From assembly GCA_024224995.1 (NCBI GenBank), contig JAAENB010000167.1, forward strand, positions 1 through 31,941: a DNA stretch of 31,941 nucleotides. Direction: 5' to 3'. A model generated the notes under the pieces. The model was not told where the DNA came from, searched no databases, and was given only the letters and a program-made list of their open reading frames with translations. Both the position numbers and the translations under genes were made by a program. Positions 1 to 8,059 of this stretch are shown here, piece by piece. Within the stretch, counting starts at the first letter, position 1; each line of letters begins with the position of its first letter. Source of the DNA: a bacterium. Its GTDB lineage: Bacteria; Spirochaetota; UBA4802; UBA5550.

Positions 1-2
1 AA

Positions 3-194
3 CCAACTCCTCCGGCGGAAACCACTCCGGTGGCAGAGGAACAACCAACGCCTCCGGCGGAAACCGGAACGGTGTCAGAGGAACAACCAACCCCTCCGGC
101 GAAAACCGGACCGGTGTCAGAGGAACAACCAACTCCTTCGGCGGAAATCGCTCCGGTGTCAGAGGAACAACCAACCCCTCCCGCAGAAACCGGC
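3..194 (+). repeat. 42-bp tandem repeat
   Basis: The 14-base core GAGGAACAACCAAC (last bases vary) recurs with its first base at 36, 78, 120 and 162, an exact 42-bp period. A partial copy precedes it at the left edge. The period is a multiple of three and preserves the reading frame. Copies differ by scattered substitutions but not indels, as expected for a coding minisatellite. Confidence 0.85.
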
Positions 195-224
195 CGGGAC
201 CGGGTTTCGCCGAGAAGCCGGTAG
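3..224 (+). CDS. 3' end of a Pro/Glu-rich tandem-repeat protein (partial)
   Basis: The frame is open from the left edge and ends at TAG 222-224, so this is the tail of a gene that starts outside the window. The visible 73 residues are about five copies of a 14-residue unit close to SEEQPTPPAETGPV. They are rich in Pro, Glu and Thr and have no hydrophobic stretch. Such low-complexity segments usually form extended spacers, for example in periplasm-spanning or surface proteins; that role is inference. A GTG at 30 could serve as an internal start, but the repeat continues upstream of it, so I read the gene as truncated by the window. The final residues (RDRVSPRSR) leave the repeat and are basic. 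No function can be assigned, and a non-coding repeat that happens to be open is possible. Confidence 0.5.
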   Translation, partial: PTPPAETTPVAEEQPTPPAETGTVSEEQPTPPAKTGPVSEEQPTPSAEIAPVSEEQPTPPAETGRDRVSPRSR

Positions 225-278
225 GTCACTGAGCGGAGCCGAAGTGCCCTCACTTTTTAAACAAATAGAAAATTTCAG

Positions 279-308
279 TTGATTTAATTATCAATAATAG
301 CGTATATT
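279..308 (+). promoter_or_regulatory. Candidate sigma-70-type promoter for the phosphatase pair
   Basis: TTGATT (279-284) and TATATT (303-308) are separated by 18 bp, about 30 bp upstream of the first phosphatase start. The flanks are AT-rich. This is a motif match only. Confidence 0.4.
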
Positions 309-339
309 AACAGAATTCACGGTAATTGGAGTATAGTTG

Positions 340-2511
340 ATGATGCAATGGTCTCGCCTGAGAATCTCAGTATTGTTCGTCTTATTGATGATTTTTTTCA
401 ATATAGAAACCCCGGCAGCACCAAAAACAGCCTCCCTGCCCTATCCCCGGATGAACACCCTGGAAAAACGATTCTCTCTTGCGGGAAAATGGAAAATTAA
501 ACTTGGCGACAGCAAAGACTATTCCCGGCCCGATTTTGACGATTCAAACTGGGACAGCATATCAATGCCGGGCAGTATAATCAAATACTCAATAGAAAAA
601 GAAAACTCTATAGAAGGAGTATTCTGGCTCAGAAAAAAGATACTTATCGGTAAAGACGTAAAAAAGAAGTCCATGGGGCTTATATTAGGAACCATCGGCA
701 ACGCGGATGAAACATATTTTAACGGTACAAAAATAGGCGGTATGGGGGAATTTCCTCCAAATGAGAACTCAATGTGGAACCATCCCCGGCATTACCTGGT
801 GCCCAATAAAATGGTTAACCGGGAAGGAGAGAACTGTATTGCCATACGGATCCATTACTATCTCTATGGAGAAATGCAGGGAACACTGGCTCTTACCAAC
901 TTCAACGACTGGTCGAACCATCGAATTTCGAGCACTTTTCTTCGAATTACGTTAAATTACATTGTTATGGCAATGGGAGTCTCCCTGCTTATAATATTTA
1001 TCATATTTTATTTCAGAAGACCACTGTCGGGAGAATACCTGTTCTTTTGTTTACAGTTCCTATGCGGTTTTTGGATAATATTCGAAGTATGCACCTACTG
1101 GAATACTTTCGGTAATACGCTAAACCGGTTTAAAGTCCTGGGAATAGCCTGGATAGCGGTAAATGTTACCCACCCCATTTTCCTGCACCGCATATACGGA
1201 TTAACAAGAAAAAAGACAGAGATCGCGCTCTGGATCTTCCTGGCGGCAACAACGGCAACCGCCCCTTTTACAAGCACGGAACGGCTTCGCAGCGTGGGTA
1301 CGGCAGTAATAATACTGGCACTTGGAATTGGCCTGTATAATATATCCTGTCATATTTCAGCTCTGTATAAAAAACGCCCATTCGCGAAATTATTCAGTTT
1401 TTTCGGCATCGCGGTAATCCTGGGAGCCATCCACGACGGATTCTTATATTATATACGATTTTCCTGGCATAATTTTGATTTCTTAGGGTATACTTTTCCC
1501 TACATACTCTTCCCGGTAGGAGCCGGTTTCCTCTATTTTGGAACAGCCCTGATACTGGTAAACCGGTTTATAACAATGACCGATGAGATAGATGACCTGA
1601 ATATCAACCTTGAAAATAAAGTCATAAAAAGAACGGAAGAAGTTCTTCACGCGAAAGAAGAGATAGAGACCGCAATGGTGGAGCTTGAAACAATCAACGA
1701 ACGCCTGGCAATTACCAACTGTGAGCTGGAAAAATCGGAAAAAAGACACGAATTGGATATGCGGATAGCAGCCAATGTACAATCATCACTTTTTCCAAAG
1801 AGCGCCCCAGCGTCAAATATGTACGATATCGCGCTGATGTTCAAACCAATGGCCTGTGTATCAGGGGATTTTTATGATTTTTACACCAGGGGGGAAAAGG
1901 ACGATAAAAAACTTGAAGGAATAGGACTTTTTGACGTTTCAGGACATGGCATTTCATCAGGGCTTATCACCCTCATGGCAAAATCCATTATTTTCCGTGA
2001 TTTTACCAATTATCCCGACAAAACCTTAAACGCCATAATAGATCAAATAAATACGGAACTGATACAAGAAATTGGCGAAGCAGACTCATATATAACAGGT
2101 CTTTTATTACGATTTAAGGACGATGCAGTGGAATATGTAAACAGCGGTCATCCCGACATATTATACCGGCCCGCAAAGGGCGGTACGATTCAAGCAATAA
2201 CCGATGAAGACGGCCAGAGCATAGCCGGCCCCTTTCTCGGGGTCGATTTAATGAATAAACCGTTTCAATCAACAAGTTTCCGGTTTAACAAAGGAGATTA
2301 CCTGCTCCTTTATTCCGATTGTCTTATCGAAGCTAAAAACTCAGCAGGAGAGTACTTTGAAGAGGATCGTCTCCGGGAACTATTCCGCGATGCTCCGGGG
2401 GAAACAGCCCGTGAAATTCTGGATCATATAATGAAAAAATTCTATGAATTTATTGATATAAAAAAACAAATAGATGACGATCTTACGGTAATTTTAGTAA
2501 AAAAATGTTAA
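340..2511 (+). CDS. Membrane-anchored SpoIIE/PP2C phosphatase with 7TM sensor (copy 1)
   Basis: A probable signal-transducing Ser/Thr phosphatase of the RsbU/SpoIIE type. Residue numbers count from TTG 337. An N-terminal hydrophobic segment (about 9-24) is followed by an exported domain at about 40-190. That domain reads like the galactose-binding jellyroll of GH2 enzymes (FDDSNWDSISMPGS, GVFWLRKK, DETYFNGTKIGG). About seven hydrophobic helices at 200-415 resemble the 7TMR-DISM membrane region. A coiled coil at 420-480 leads to the phosphatase domain at 480-724, with SGDFYDFY, DVSGHG, NSGHPD, YSD and DDDLTV carrying the expected metal-binding acids. GGAG at 328-331 is 8 nt from ATG 340, which I prefer over TTG 337 or ATG 343. 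The family normally dephosphorylates an anti-sigma antagonist or responds to an extracytoplasmic cue; the substrate here is unknown. It overlaps the next gene by 7 bp. Confidence 0.85.
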   Translation: MMQWSRLRISVLFVLLMIFFNIETPAAPKTASLPYPRMNTLEKRFSLAGKWKIKLGDSKDYSRPDFDDSNWDSISMPGSIIKYSIEKENSIEGVFWLRKKILIGKDVKKKSMGLILGTIGNADETYFNGTKIGGMGEFPPNENSMWNHPRHYLVPNKMVNREGENCIAIRIHYYLYGEMQGTLALTNFNDWSNHRISSTFLRITLNYIVMAMGVSLLIIFIIFYFRRPLSGEYLFFCLQFLCGFWIIFEVCTYWNTFGNTLNRFKVLGIAWIAVNVTHPIFLHRIYGLTRKKTEIALWIFLAATTATAPFTSTERLRSVGTAVIILALGIGLYNISCHISALYKKRPFAKLFSFFGIAVILGAIHDGFLYYIRFSWHNFDFLGYTFPYILFPVGAGFLYFGTALILVNRFITMTDEIDDLNINLENKVIKRTEEVLHAKEEIETAMVELETINERLAITNCELEKSEKRHELDMRIAANVQSSLFPKSAPASNMYDIALMFKPMACVSGDFYDFYTRGEKDDKKLEGIGLFDVSGHGISSGLITLMAKSIIFRDFTNYPDKTLNAIIDQINTELIQEIGEADSYITGLLLRFKDDAVEYVNSGHPDILYRPAKGGTIQAITDEDGQSIAGPFLGVDLMNKPFQSTSFRFNKGDYLLLYSDCLIEAKNSAGEYFEEDRLRELFRDAPGETAREILDHIMKKFYEFIDIKKQIDDDLTVILVKKC

Positions 2512-4679
2512 GAAAAAGAGCTTTAAATACCAGGTCACGCGTCAAGAGCGTATCCCTGTGCCTTCTGCTGGTTTTCATTCCGGCAATAATTGAATCGGCA
2601 CCACAACCGGACCCGGTACATATAGAATCAGTTAAAGAAAAAGTCTCCCTTGCGGGAAAATGGCACATTAACACCGGCGACAACCCGGAATATTCCACCC
2701 CCGGCTTTGACGATTCCGGGTGGGATTTAATTAAAATGCCCGGAAGCATAACAAAATATACCTTAGATAAAACAGACCGGATCGAAGGCATTCTCTGGCT
2801 CAGGAAAAAAGTTTTTATCGGCAAAGAACTTTCCCGGGCTCCGCTTGGTCTCATCCTGGGAACAATTGCCAATGCCGATGAGACTTTTTTTAACGGAGAA
2901 AAGATCGGCGGCATGGGCGGGTTTCCCCCGGAAGAAAAATCAATGTGGAATCATCCGCGGAATTACTTTATTCCCGAAGATATAATAAACTACGGCGCGG
3001 TGAATGTTATAGCGGTACGGATCCATTTTTATGCTTATGGAGAAATGAGAGGAACCCCGGCAATCACGAATGAGAAGGACTGGTCGAGCTATAAAACAAC
3101 CAGTACCTTTCTCCTGGTAACCTCAAACTATCTCATCATGGCCATGGGAATAGCCATATTATTGTTTTTTTTAATTCTTTACATTAGAAGACCCAAATCG
3201 CACGAATATCTTTTTTATATACTGCAAATACTGGGCGGCTTTTTAGTCACTCTGGAATTATGCAATTACTGGGACACATTTGGCGGCAGCACGCTTACCA
3301 GGTTTAAAGTTCTTGGCTTTGCCTGGGGAGTACTCAATGTAGCCCATCCCATTTTTCTGCACAGGTTCTACCGCTTCACCAGGAAACGGACAGAAATAGC
3401 ACTCTGGACCTATCTTTGTGTGATAACTTTTATTGCCGTTGTTTTTACCAACACTTCCATCATCCGGCTTCATGCCAGTTTATTCGCGGCGGGCTCCACA
3501 GCAATTGGCTGTTATAATGTATCCTGCTATTTCTCTGCCCTGTATAAAAAGCGGCCATTCGCGAAAATAATCAGTTTTTTTGGTATTATCGTTGTTTTAG
3601 GCGCGATCCACGACGGGATATCCTATTTTTCACGCTTTAGCGGAGTTGAATTTAATATCTTTGGATATACGTTCCAGTATATGATATTGGTTTATAGTGC
3701 CGCGTTTCTTTTTCTCGGAACAGCGCTTGTCCTGGTTAATATGTTTGTTAGAACAATGCAAACAGTAGACAGGCTCAATACCAAACTCGAAAAAAAGGTA
3801 CTCAAAAGAACAAACGAACTTTCCCTGGCCAGGGATGAAATGAAAGAAGCTTTTAAAACACTTGAGGCAAAAAACCAGCACCTGGTAGAGACAAATCAGC
3901 AGCTGGAGAATTCCGAACGGATACATAAAATGGATATGGAAATGGCAAAAAATGTCCAGGAGTCCATATTTCCGGGGGCAGCCCCGGAATCGGGCCGGTA
4001 CGACATCGCATTCGCATTTGAGCCAATTTCTTCGGTCTCAGGAGATTTTTATGATTTCTATAGAGACGATAATTCAATTAAAGGCTTAAGCCTTTTTGAC
4101 GTGTCAGGACATGGGATATCATCGGGGCTTATTACTGTTATGGCCCGGTCCACAATTTACCGGAATTTCAAAGAAAACACTTATACAGACTTGAATGCCA
4201 TTATGGACCGCATAAATACGGAGCTCACAAACGAGATAAGCGAAGTTGGTTTTTATATTACCGGCATATTATTACGCTTTAAAGAAGACTGGGTGGAATA
4301 CGCCAACAGCGGACATCCGGACCTCCTGTGTCGATCGGGAGAAGACGGGAAAGTAACAAAGATCCTGGATAAACAGGGAAAGCGAATGGCAGGACCGCTC
4401 CTTGGAGTAAAGGGAATGAATATTCCTTTTAAGTCACTGGACTTTGAATTCGAACAGAACGATGTTCTTCTCCTCTATTCGGACTGCCTCATTGAGTCAA
4501 TAAATCCAAACAACGACGAATTCGATGAAACGCATCTTATGGAACTGTTCAAGGAAGCGCCGGACGGAACAGCCCGGGAAATGCTTGATTATATCCTGGA
4601 AAGGTTTTACCGCTTTGTAGAAACAAAAGACCAGCTCAATGATGACCTGACTATTATACTGGTTAAAAAAATGGAGTAA
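2505..4679 (+). CDS. Membrane-anchored SpoIIE/PP2C phosphatase with 7TM sensor (copy 2)
   Basis: A paralogue of the preceding gene with the same length (724 aa) and domain order: exported hydrophobic N-terminus, jellyroll-like domain (VSLAGKW, FDDSGWD, ILWLRKKVFIG, NADETFFNGEKIGG), about seven TM helices, a coiled coil, and a SpoIIE/PP2C domain with SGDFYDFY, DVSGHG, NSGHPD, YSD and NDDLT. All expected catalytic acids are present, so both copies should be active. ATG 2505 overlaps the stop of copy 1 (TAA 2509-2511), which indicates translational coupling and stable co-expression. Divergence is spread over the whole length and the motifs are intact. The pair therefore looks like an old tandem duplication with possible ligand or partner specialisation, not a recent copy. 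The catalytic assignment is firm; the signal and the target are not visible. Confidence 0.85.
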   Translation: MLRKRALNTRSRVKSVSLCLLLVFIPAIIESAPQPDPVHIESVKEKVSLAGKWHINTGDNPEYSTPGFDDSGWDLIKMPGSITKYTLDKTDRIEGILWLRKKVFIGKELSRAPLGLILGTIANADETFFNGEKIGGMGGFPPEEKSMWNHPRNYFIPEDIINYGAVNVIAVRIHFYAYGEMRGTPAITNEKDWSSYKTTSTFLLVTSNYLIMAMGIAILLFFLILYIRRPKSHEYLFYILQILGGFLVTLELCNYWDTFGGSTLTRFKVLGFAWGVLNVAHPIFLHRFYRFTRKRTEIALWTYLCVITFIAVVFTNTSIIRLHASLFAAGSTAIGCYNVSCYFSALYKKRPFAKIISFFGIIVVLGAIHDGISYFSRFSGVEFNIFGYTFQYMILVYSAAFLFLGTALVLVNMFVRTMQTVDRLNTKLEKKVLKRTNELSLARDEMKEAFKTLEAKNQHLVETNQQLENSERIHKMDMEMAKNVQESIFPGAAPESGRYDIAFAFEPISSVSGDFYDFYRDDNSIKGLSLFDVSGHGISSGLITVMARSTIYRNFKENTYTDLNAIMDRINTELTNEISEVGFYITGILLRFKEDWVEYANSGHPDLLCRSGEDGKVTKILDKQGKRMAGPLLGVKGMNIPFKSLDFEFEQNDVLLLYSDCLIESINPNNDEFDETHLMELFKEAPDGTAREMLDYILERFYRFVETKDQLNDDLTIILVKKME

Positions 4680-4708
4680 GGCCGGACTATGGCTGGCCCT
4701 TACTCCAT
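4665..4708 (-). terminator. Intrinsic terminator of the collar-lipoprotein gene
   Basis: Read on the minus strand, a 10-bp perfect stem (ATGGAGTAAG with CTTACTCCAT) extends by three pairs past one bulged base around an 11-nt loop. It is followed by six Ts (complement of 4665-4670). The stem covers the last codons and stop of the convergent phosphatase gene, and may also slow transcription arriving on the plus strand, although no T-run follows on that side. Confidence 0.8.
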
Positions 4709-4721
4709 CATCTAAAAATTA

Positions 4722-5486
4722 TTATTGATATTTTATCATATAGTTAACAGCAGCATTCTCGGGCCTTGTTTCTGTTGACGCGTTCCCCCCCTTACTGTTC
4801 GAGGTATCATTCGTAACAGACTGCAAAGTACCATCACCGTCCCAATCCCATGTATTATAACTCTCCCCACCACTTGCAGAATCAGTGTATGACCACTGAT
4901 GATAATGATCCTGAAAAGCATCATACTGGTACGAGCCAATTCCATTGGTATTGCCGCCTGCATAACGGTTATAGCGGTCTTCAGGATCAACATTTTCAGC
5001 GTTATCGACACCTCTTAGAAATCGCCCCTGGAGATTGGGAAGATTAAAATGAGAACTATCAGCAAATCCCCAGGTGGTACTGATCACAGTAAAAAGAGCA
5101 TTATACTCACCGGTTCTTTCTACCGAAGTCCCGTCACAGAGATGCCATCCCGGGGGAATACTGCTCCCGGCAAAGGGAACAATTGTGCCAATTGGAGAAG
5201 CAGTCGCGAGTAATTGACTGATATTTGCTTCATTAGCGCTTACCCTGCTTCCAAGGCTGGCTGCCGAATCCAGCTGGTCATCCGTCAATGCGGCTAATGT
5301 TTGATTCACGCTATTTAGCCGGGTTTGGAGCTCAGAAATTTTTGAGTACATATCGGAAAAACTGAACTCATCCGAATCATCCCCTGAAGAGGAAGAATTA
5401 CTTTGAAGACCTGCTTCGCAACCGGTAAAAACAATTACAAAGACCAAAAACAATCCCAAAAAACGAAGATTAAATACTTTATTCAC
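4722..5486 (-). CDS. Lipoprotein with phage-tail-collar-like domain
   Basis: A 254-aa probable surface or periplasmic lipoprotein. The signal peptide ends in a lipobox (VIVFTGCEAG; Cys about 23) and is followed by a Ser/Asp-rich linker. A short coiled-coil segment (about 45-90; SKISELQTRLNSVNQTL) precedes a tail-collar domain (about 97-165: PIGTIVPFAGSSIPPGWHLC, then FNLPNLQGRFLRG). The C-terminus, ETRPENAAVNYMIKYQ, matches the usual ending of collar or microcystin-dependent-type proteins. The segment between is rich in Gly, Ser, Tyr, Trp and Asp. The start is GTG 5486, preceded by AGGGGG 5 nt upstream. The gene has its own strong promoter and terminator, so it is a single-gene unit. Phage proteins with this domain are trimeric fibre parts, so a trimeric surface fibre or adhesin is inferred. 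No phage genes adjoin it. Confidence 0.8.
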   Translation of the reverse strand: MNKVFNLRFLGLFLVFVIVFTGCEAGLQSNSSSSGDDSDEFSFSDMYSKISELQTRLNSVNQTLAALTDDQLDSAASLGSRVSANEANISQLLATASPIGTIVPFAGSSIPPGWHLCDGTSVERTGEYNALFTVISTTWGFADSSHFNLPNLQGRFLRGVDNAENVDPEDRYNRYAGGNTNGIGSYQYDAFQDHYHQWSYTDSASGGESYNTWDWDGDGTLQSVTNDTSNSKGGNASTETRPENAAVNYMIKYQ

Positions 5487-5515
5487 AAATACCCCCTATT
5501 AATTAATTTGTTACA

Positions 5516-5544
5516 ATAATAGAGAATTGTATAATTTTTGTCAA
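5516..5544 (-). promoter_or_regulatory. Strong sigma-70-type promoter of the collar lipoprotein
   Basis: On the minus strand TTGACA (5544-5539) and TATTAT (5521-5516) are separated by exactly 17 bp, about 30 bp upstream of the GTG start. One mismatch in twelve consensus positions makes this the best promoter seen in the window. Confidence 0.75.
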
Positions 5545-5560
5545 CAGGAAGGAATAGAAA

Positions 5561-5591
5561 GGGAATGAACGCTAGGTGAGGGGGAATGAAC
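5561..5591 (-). promoter_or_regulatory. Paired direct repeats upstream of the lipoprotein promoter
   Basis: The 10-mer GTTCATTCCC (minus strand) occurs at 5591-5582 and 5570-5561, 21 bp apart, i.e. two helical turns. The proximal copy lies 16 bp upstream of the -35 box. This arrangement fits two subunits or dimers of an activator binding the same DNA face; the protein is unknown. Confidence 0.45.
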
Positions 5592-5617
5592 AACAGTTTT
5601 TTTAAAAAATCCGGGTA

Positions 5618-6241
5618 TTATTCCTTCTCTGCCCTGCTTTGAAACATCTCGGCGAGATTATGGGCTATACGTTTTCTATGTTTCAACACATCTTCCTGGT
5701 TCTTGTCGGGCCGGTTTCTAAAGGTCCCCACAATGCCAACAAGAGCGGCAAACATAGTATGAGAATGAAAGCGGATATTGCCTTTCATATTCATCTTGAC
5801 TAAAAGAGCGTCGAAAAACTCGAGAAGTGTTCGTTCCATAGTGCTTAATCTTTCAAAAACATCAGCATCAACAGTATCATCCAGGAAAAAACGCATCATC
5901 ATTCTAAAATACTGGTCGTTCCTGGTAAAATAATCCATAAATTCAGTAATAACAATTTCGATAGCACCATCCGGAGCCTCATCAACAATATCATGCAGTT
6001 TCTGAAAAATATCTTTAGTACCACGAAGAAAGGCTTCCACAAAAAGAGACTGCTGATCGGGAAAATAGCGGTATATAGAAGCCGGAGAAATCCCCGCCTT
6101 TTTGGCAATGTCACGCATATTTACTTTATTAAAGGGTTTTGTCGCAAATTCTTCTTCCGCGGCATCAATAATTATATTTCTCCTGGCATCCTTTTCCTGT
6201 TCTCTCAGTTTTGAAAAAGTTTTTGGTTCAGTCATTTTCAA
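5618..6241 (-). CDS. TetR/AcrR-family transcriptional regulator
   Basis: A 207-aa protein with an N-terminal TetR helix-turn-helix at about residues 20-68 (RRNIIIDAAEEEFATKPFNK, VNMRDIAKKAGISPASIYRYF, then the usual FPDQQSLF). The alpha-helical C-terminal ligand and dimerisation domain is poorly conserved, as is normal. It probably represses its own gene or a neighbour in response to a small hydrophobic ligand. No efflux pump, dehydrogenase or lipid-metabolism gene, the usual TetR targets, lies next to it: guaA is upstream and the collar lipoprotein downstream on the same strand. An imperfect palindrome overlaps its predicted -10 region, consistent with autoregulation. The family call is firm; the target is unknown. 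Confidence 0.9.
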   Translation of the reverse strand: MKMTEPKTFSKLREQEKDARRNIIIDAAEEEFATKPFNKVNMRDIAKKAGISPASIYRYFPDQQSLFVEAFLRGTKDIFQKLHDIVDEAPDGAIEIVITEFMDYFTRNDQYFRMMMRFFLDDTVDADVFERLSTMERTLLEFFDALLVKMNMKGNIRFHSHTMFAALVGIVGTFRNRPDKNQEDVLKHRKRIAHNLAEMFQSRAEKE

Positions 6242-6282
6242 TTTTCCCTTTAAAAATTTGTCATTAAGTGACTACACATCCA

Positions 6283-6320
6283 TTCAGTTTTAATTAAACG
6301 AAAATTCATATAATTGTCAA
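6283..6320 (-). promoter_or_regulatory. tetR promoter with overlapping imperfect palindrome
   Basis: On the minus strand TTGACA (6320-6315) and TAATTA (6296-6291) are spaced 18 bp. The -10 lies in a 20-bp imperfect palindrome at 6283-6302 (arms TTCaGTTT and AAACGAA, one unpaired base), a plausible autoregulatory TetR operator. A second weak dyad, GTCA-N5-TGAC, is at 6260-6272. Confidence 0.4.
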
Positions 6321-6346
6321 GAAACAATTTAAAAACCCGGCAAAAC

Positions 6347-7912
6347 CTATTCCCACTCAATTGTACTTGGGGGTTTGGAAGAGATATCATACACGACCCT
6401 GTTTATCCCCTTGACTTCATTAATAATCCTGTTCGATATCTTTCTCAAAATCCCCTCAGGTAAATAGGCCCAGTCCGCGGTCATGGCATCCACGGAAGTC
6501 ACTCCCCTGATGGCGATAACATTCTCATAGGTTCTTTTGTCTCCCATGACACCAACAGAGCGAACAGGAAGATAAACAGCAAATATCTGCCATAGCTCGT
6601 CATAAAGACCGGCATCTTTGATCTCATTCACCAGGATATCGTCGGCTTCCTGGAGTATTTTTATGCGTTCAGCAGTGATATCACCAATAATTCGAATAGC
6701 CAATCCCGGTCCGGGAAAAGGCTGCCTGTTAACCAGTTCCGCGGAAATCCCCAGTTCCATGCCGAGTTCCCGAACTTCATCTTTAAAAAGCTCTTTTAAA
6801 GGCTCAATAACCTTGCCCGATTCTATCAACTGCAGCACCTCAGGAACCCTGTTATGATGACTCTTAATAGTATCGGAAGGCCCTTTGGTTGAAACCGATT
6901 CAATAACATCGGGATACAGGGTGCCCTGGGCAAGAAAATCAAAGCGGCCAATCTTCTTTGCTTCAGCCATAAAGACTTCAATAAATTCCCGGCCAATGAT
7001 CATCCGCTTCTCTTCGGGATCTTCAATCCCTTCCAGCTTCTGTAAAAATTGCTCCGAAGCATCGGCGTAAATAAGGTTTAGTTTCATATGCTTTTGGAAC
7101 CGTTCAAGAACCTTTTTCTCTTCATTTTTCCTGAGAACTCCATTGTTAACGAATACACAATAGAGCCGTTCTCCAATGGCCTTTTGCAAAAGAGCGGCAG
7201 TTACCGAAGAATCAACACCGCCCGAGAGCCCAAGAAGAACCGTTCCTTCTCCCACTTCTTTCCGGATCGCTTCAACTGAGGAGTTAATAAAGGATTCCAT
7301 AGTCCAGGTTGCTTTAAGCCCGCAAATGTCAAAAACAAAATTCTTAAGTATGGTTTTACCGTTCGTAGTATGATGAACTTCGGGATGGAACTGGACTCCA
7401 TAGATCCTGTCCTGAGCATTCTCTATAGCAGCAGTTTCAGCGTTCTCGGAAGCGGCAATAACTTCAAATCCCTCAGGAGGCGATACAATCTTGTCCCCGT
7501 GACTCATCCAGACCTGTTCTTTATCTTCCAGTCCTTTTAGCAGAACGGAATCCTTTTTGCCGGAAATGATAGCTCTTCCGTATTCCCGGGAATCGGCCCC
7601 TTGAATTTTCCCGTTAAAATGATTGGCAATAAGGCAGAGCCCATAACAGATACCAAGTACCGGAACACCCAGGTTAAAAATATCCCTGGTAATTTGCGGG
7701 GCGTCATTTTCATAAACTGAAGAAGGCCCGCCCGATAAAATTATTCCGGCGGGGTTTTCTTTTTTAATATCTTCAAACGGATAAAAATAGGGCACTATTT
7801 CCGCGTATACTTTCATCTCCCGTATGCGCCGGGCAATGAGCTGCGTATACTGTGATCCGAAATCAAGTATTATTATCCTGTCGCTGGGGATATCAATCTC
7901 ATGTTTAATCAT
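6347..7912 (-). CDS. guaA: GMP synthase (glutamine-hydrolysing)
   Basis: Converts XMP, ATP and glutamine to GMP, the last step of guanine nucleotide synthesis. The 521-aa length is normal. The N-terminal class I glutamine amidotransferase has its nucleophile in GICYG (Cys about 89) and HPE at about 176-178. The ATP-pyrophosphatase domain has the P-loop GLSGGVDSS (about 228-236). The C-terminal dimerisation domain carries QPFPGPGLAIRIIG and ends in the diagnostic PPSTIEWE. GICYGLCL replaces the more common GICYGMQ, but the catalytic residues are intact. ATG 7912 is preceded by GAGGA, somewhat distant. It lies 148 bp downstream of purE on the same strand, a plausible purine transcription unit. 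GMP synthesis also feeds GTP to the GDP-sugar enzymes encoded further right, though that link is only metabolic. Confidence 0.97.
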   Translation of the reverse strand: MIKHEIDIPSDRIIILDFGSQYTQLIARRIREMKVYAEIVPYFYPFEDIKKENPAGIILSGGPSSVYENDAPQITRDIFNLGVPVLGICYGLCLIANHFNGKIQGADSREYGRAIISGKKDSVLLKGLEDKEQVWMSHGDKIVSPPEGFEVIAASENAETAAIENAQDRIYGVQFHPEVHHTTNGKTILKNFVFDICGLKATWTMESFINSSVEAIRKEVGEGTVLLGLSGGVDSSVTAALLQKAIGERLYCVFVNNGVLRKNEEKKVLERFQKHMKLNLIYADASEQFLQKLEGIEDPEEKRMIIGREFIEVFMAEAKKIGRFDFLAQGTLYPDVIESVSTKGPSDTIKSHHNRVPEVLQLIESGKVIEPLKELFKDEVRELGMELGISAELVNRQPFPGPGLAIRIIGDITAERIKILQEADDILVNEIKDAGLYDELWQIFAVYLPVRSVGVMGDKRTYENVIAIRGVTSVDAMTADWAYLPEGILRKISNRIINEVKGINRVVYDISSKPPSTIEWE

Positions 7913-7956
7913 TTTTTTAATAATTCCTCGGTTTATTATTATATATTAAATTCCAG

Positions 7957-7974
7957 GACGTTGCACGCAACGTC
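7957..7974. repeat. Perfect palindrome in the purE-guaA spacer
   Basis: GACGTTG-cacg-CAACGTC is a 7-bp perfect stem with a 4-nt loop. The flank carries short tandem repeats (GGCCCCTGGCCCC at 7999-8011, TTTACCG twice near 8016-8030) and a second small dyad GGCCC-aca-GGGCC at 8037-8049. The mix resembles a degraded dispersed intergenic repeat. No T-run follows on either strand, so a terminator is unlikely. Confidence 0.5.
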
Positions 7975-8059
7975 TCCACGGGCTTCTTTCTTTTTACTGG
8001 CCCCTGGCCCCTTTCTTTACCGTTTACCGATAACCCGGCCCACAGGGCCACCGATTACC

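Noticed and set aside
3..194. CRISPR array at the left edge
   Set aside because: The 42-bp units are contiguous and similar throughout, with no unique spacers, and they preserve a reading frame.
225..256. Terminator after the repeat gene (GGTCACT...AGTGCC then CACTTTTT)
   Set aside because: The stem is only about six pairs with a bulge and a 12-nt loop, and the T-run is offset; too weak to call.
4722..5486. Prophage remnant
   Set aside because: Only the collar domain is phage-like. It carries a lipoprotein signal and its own promoter and terminator, and neighbours are chromosomal genes.
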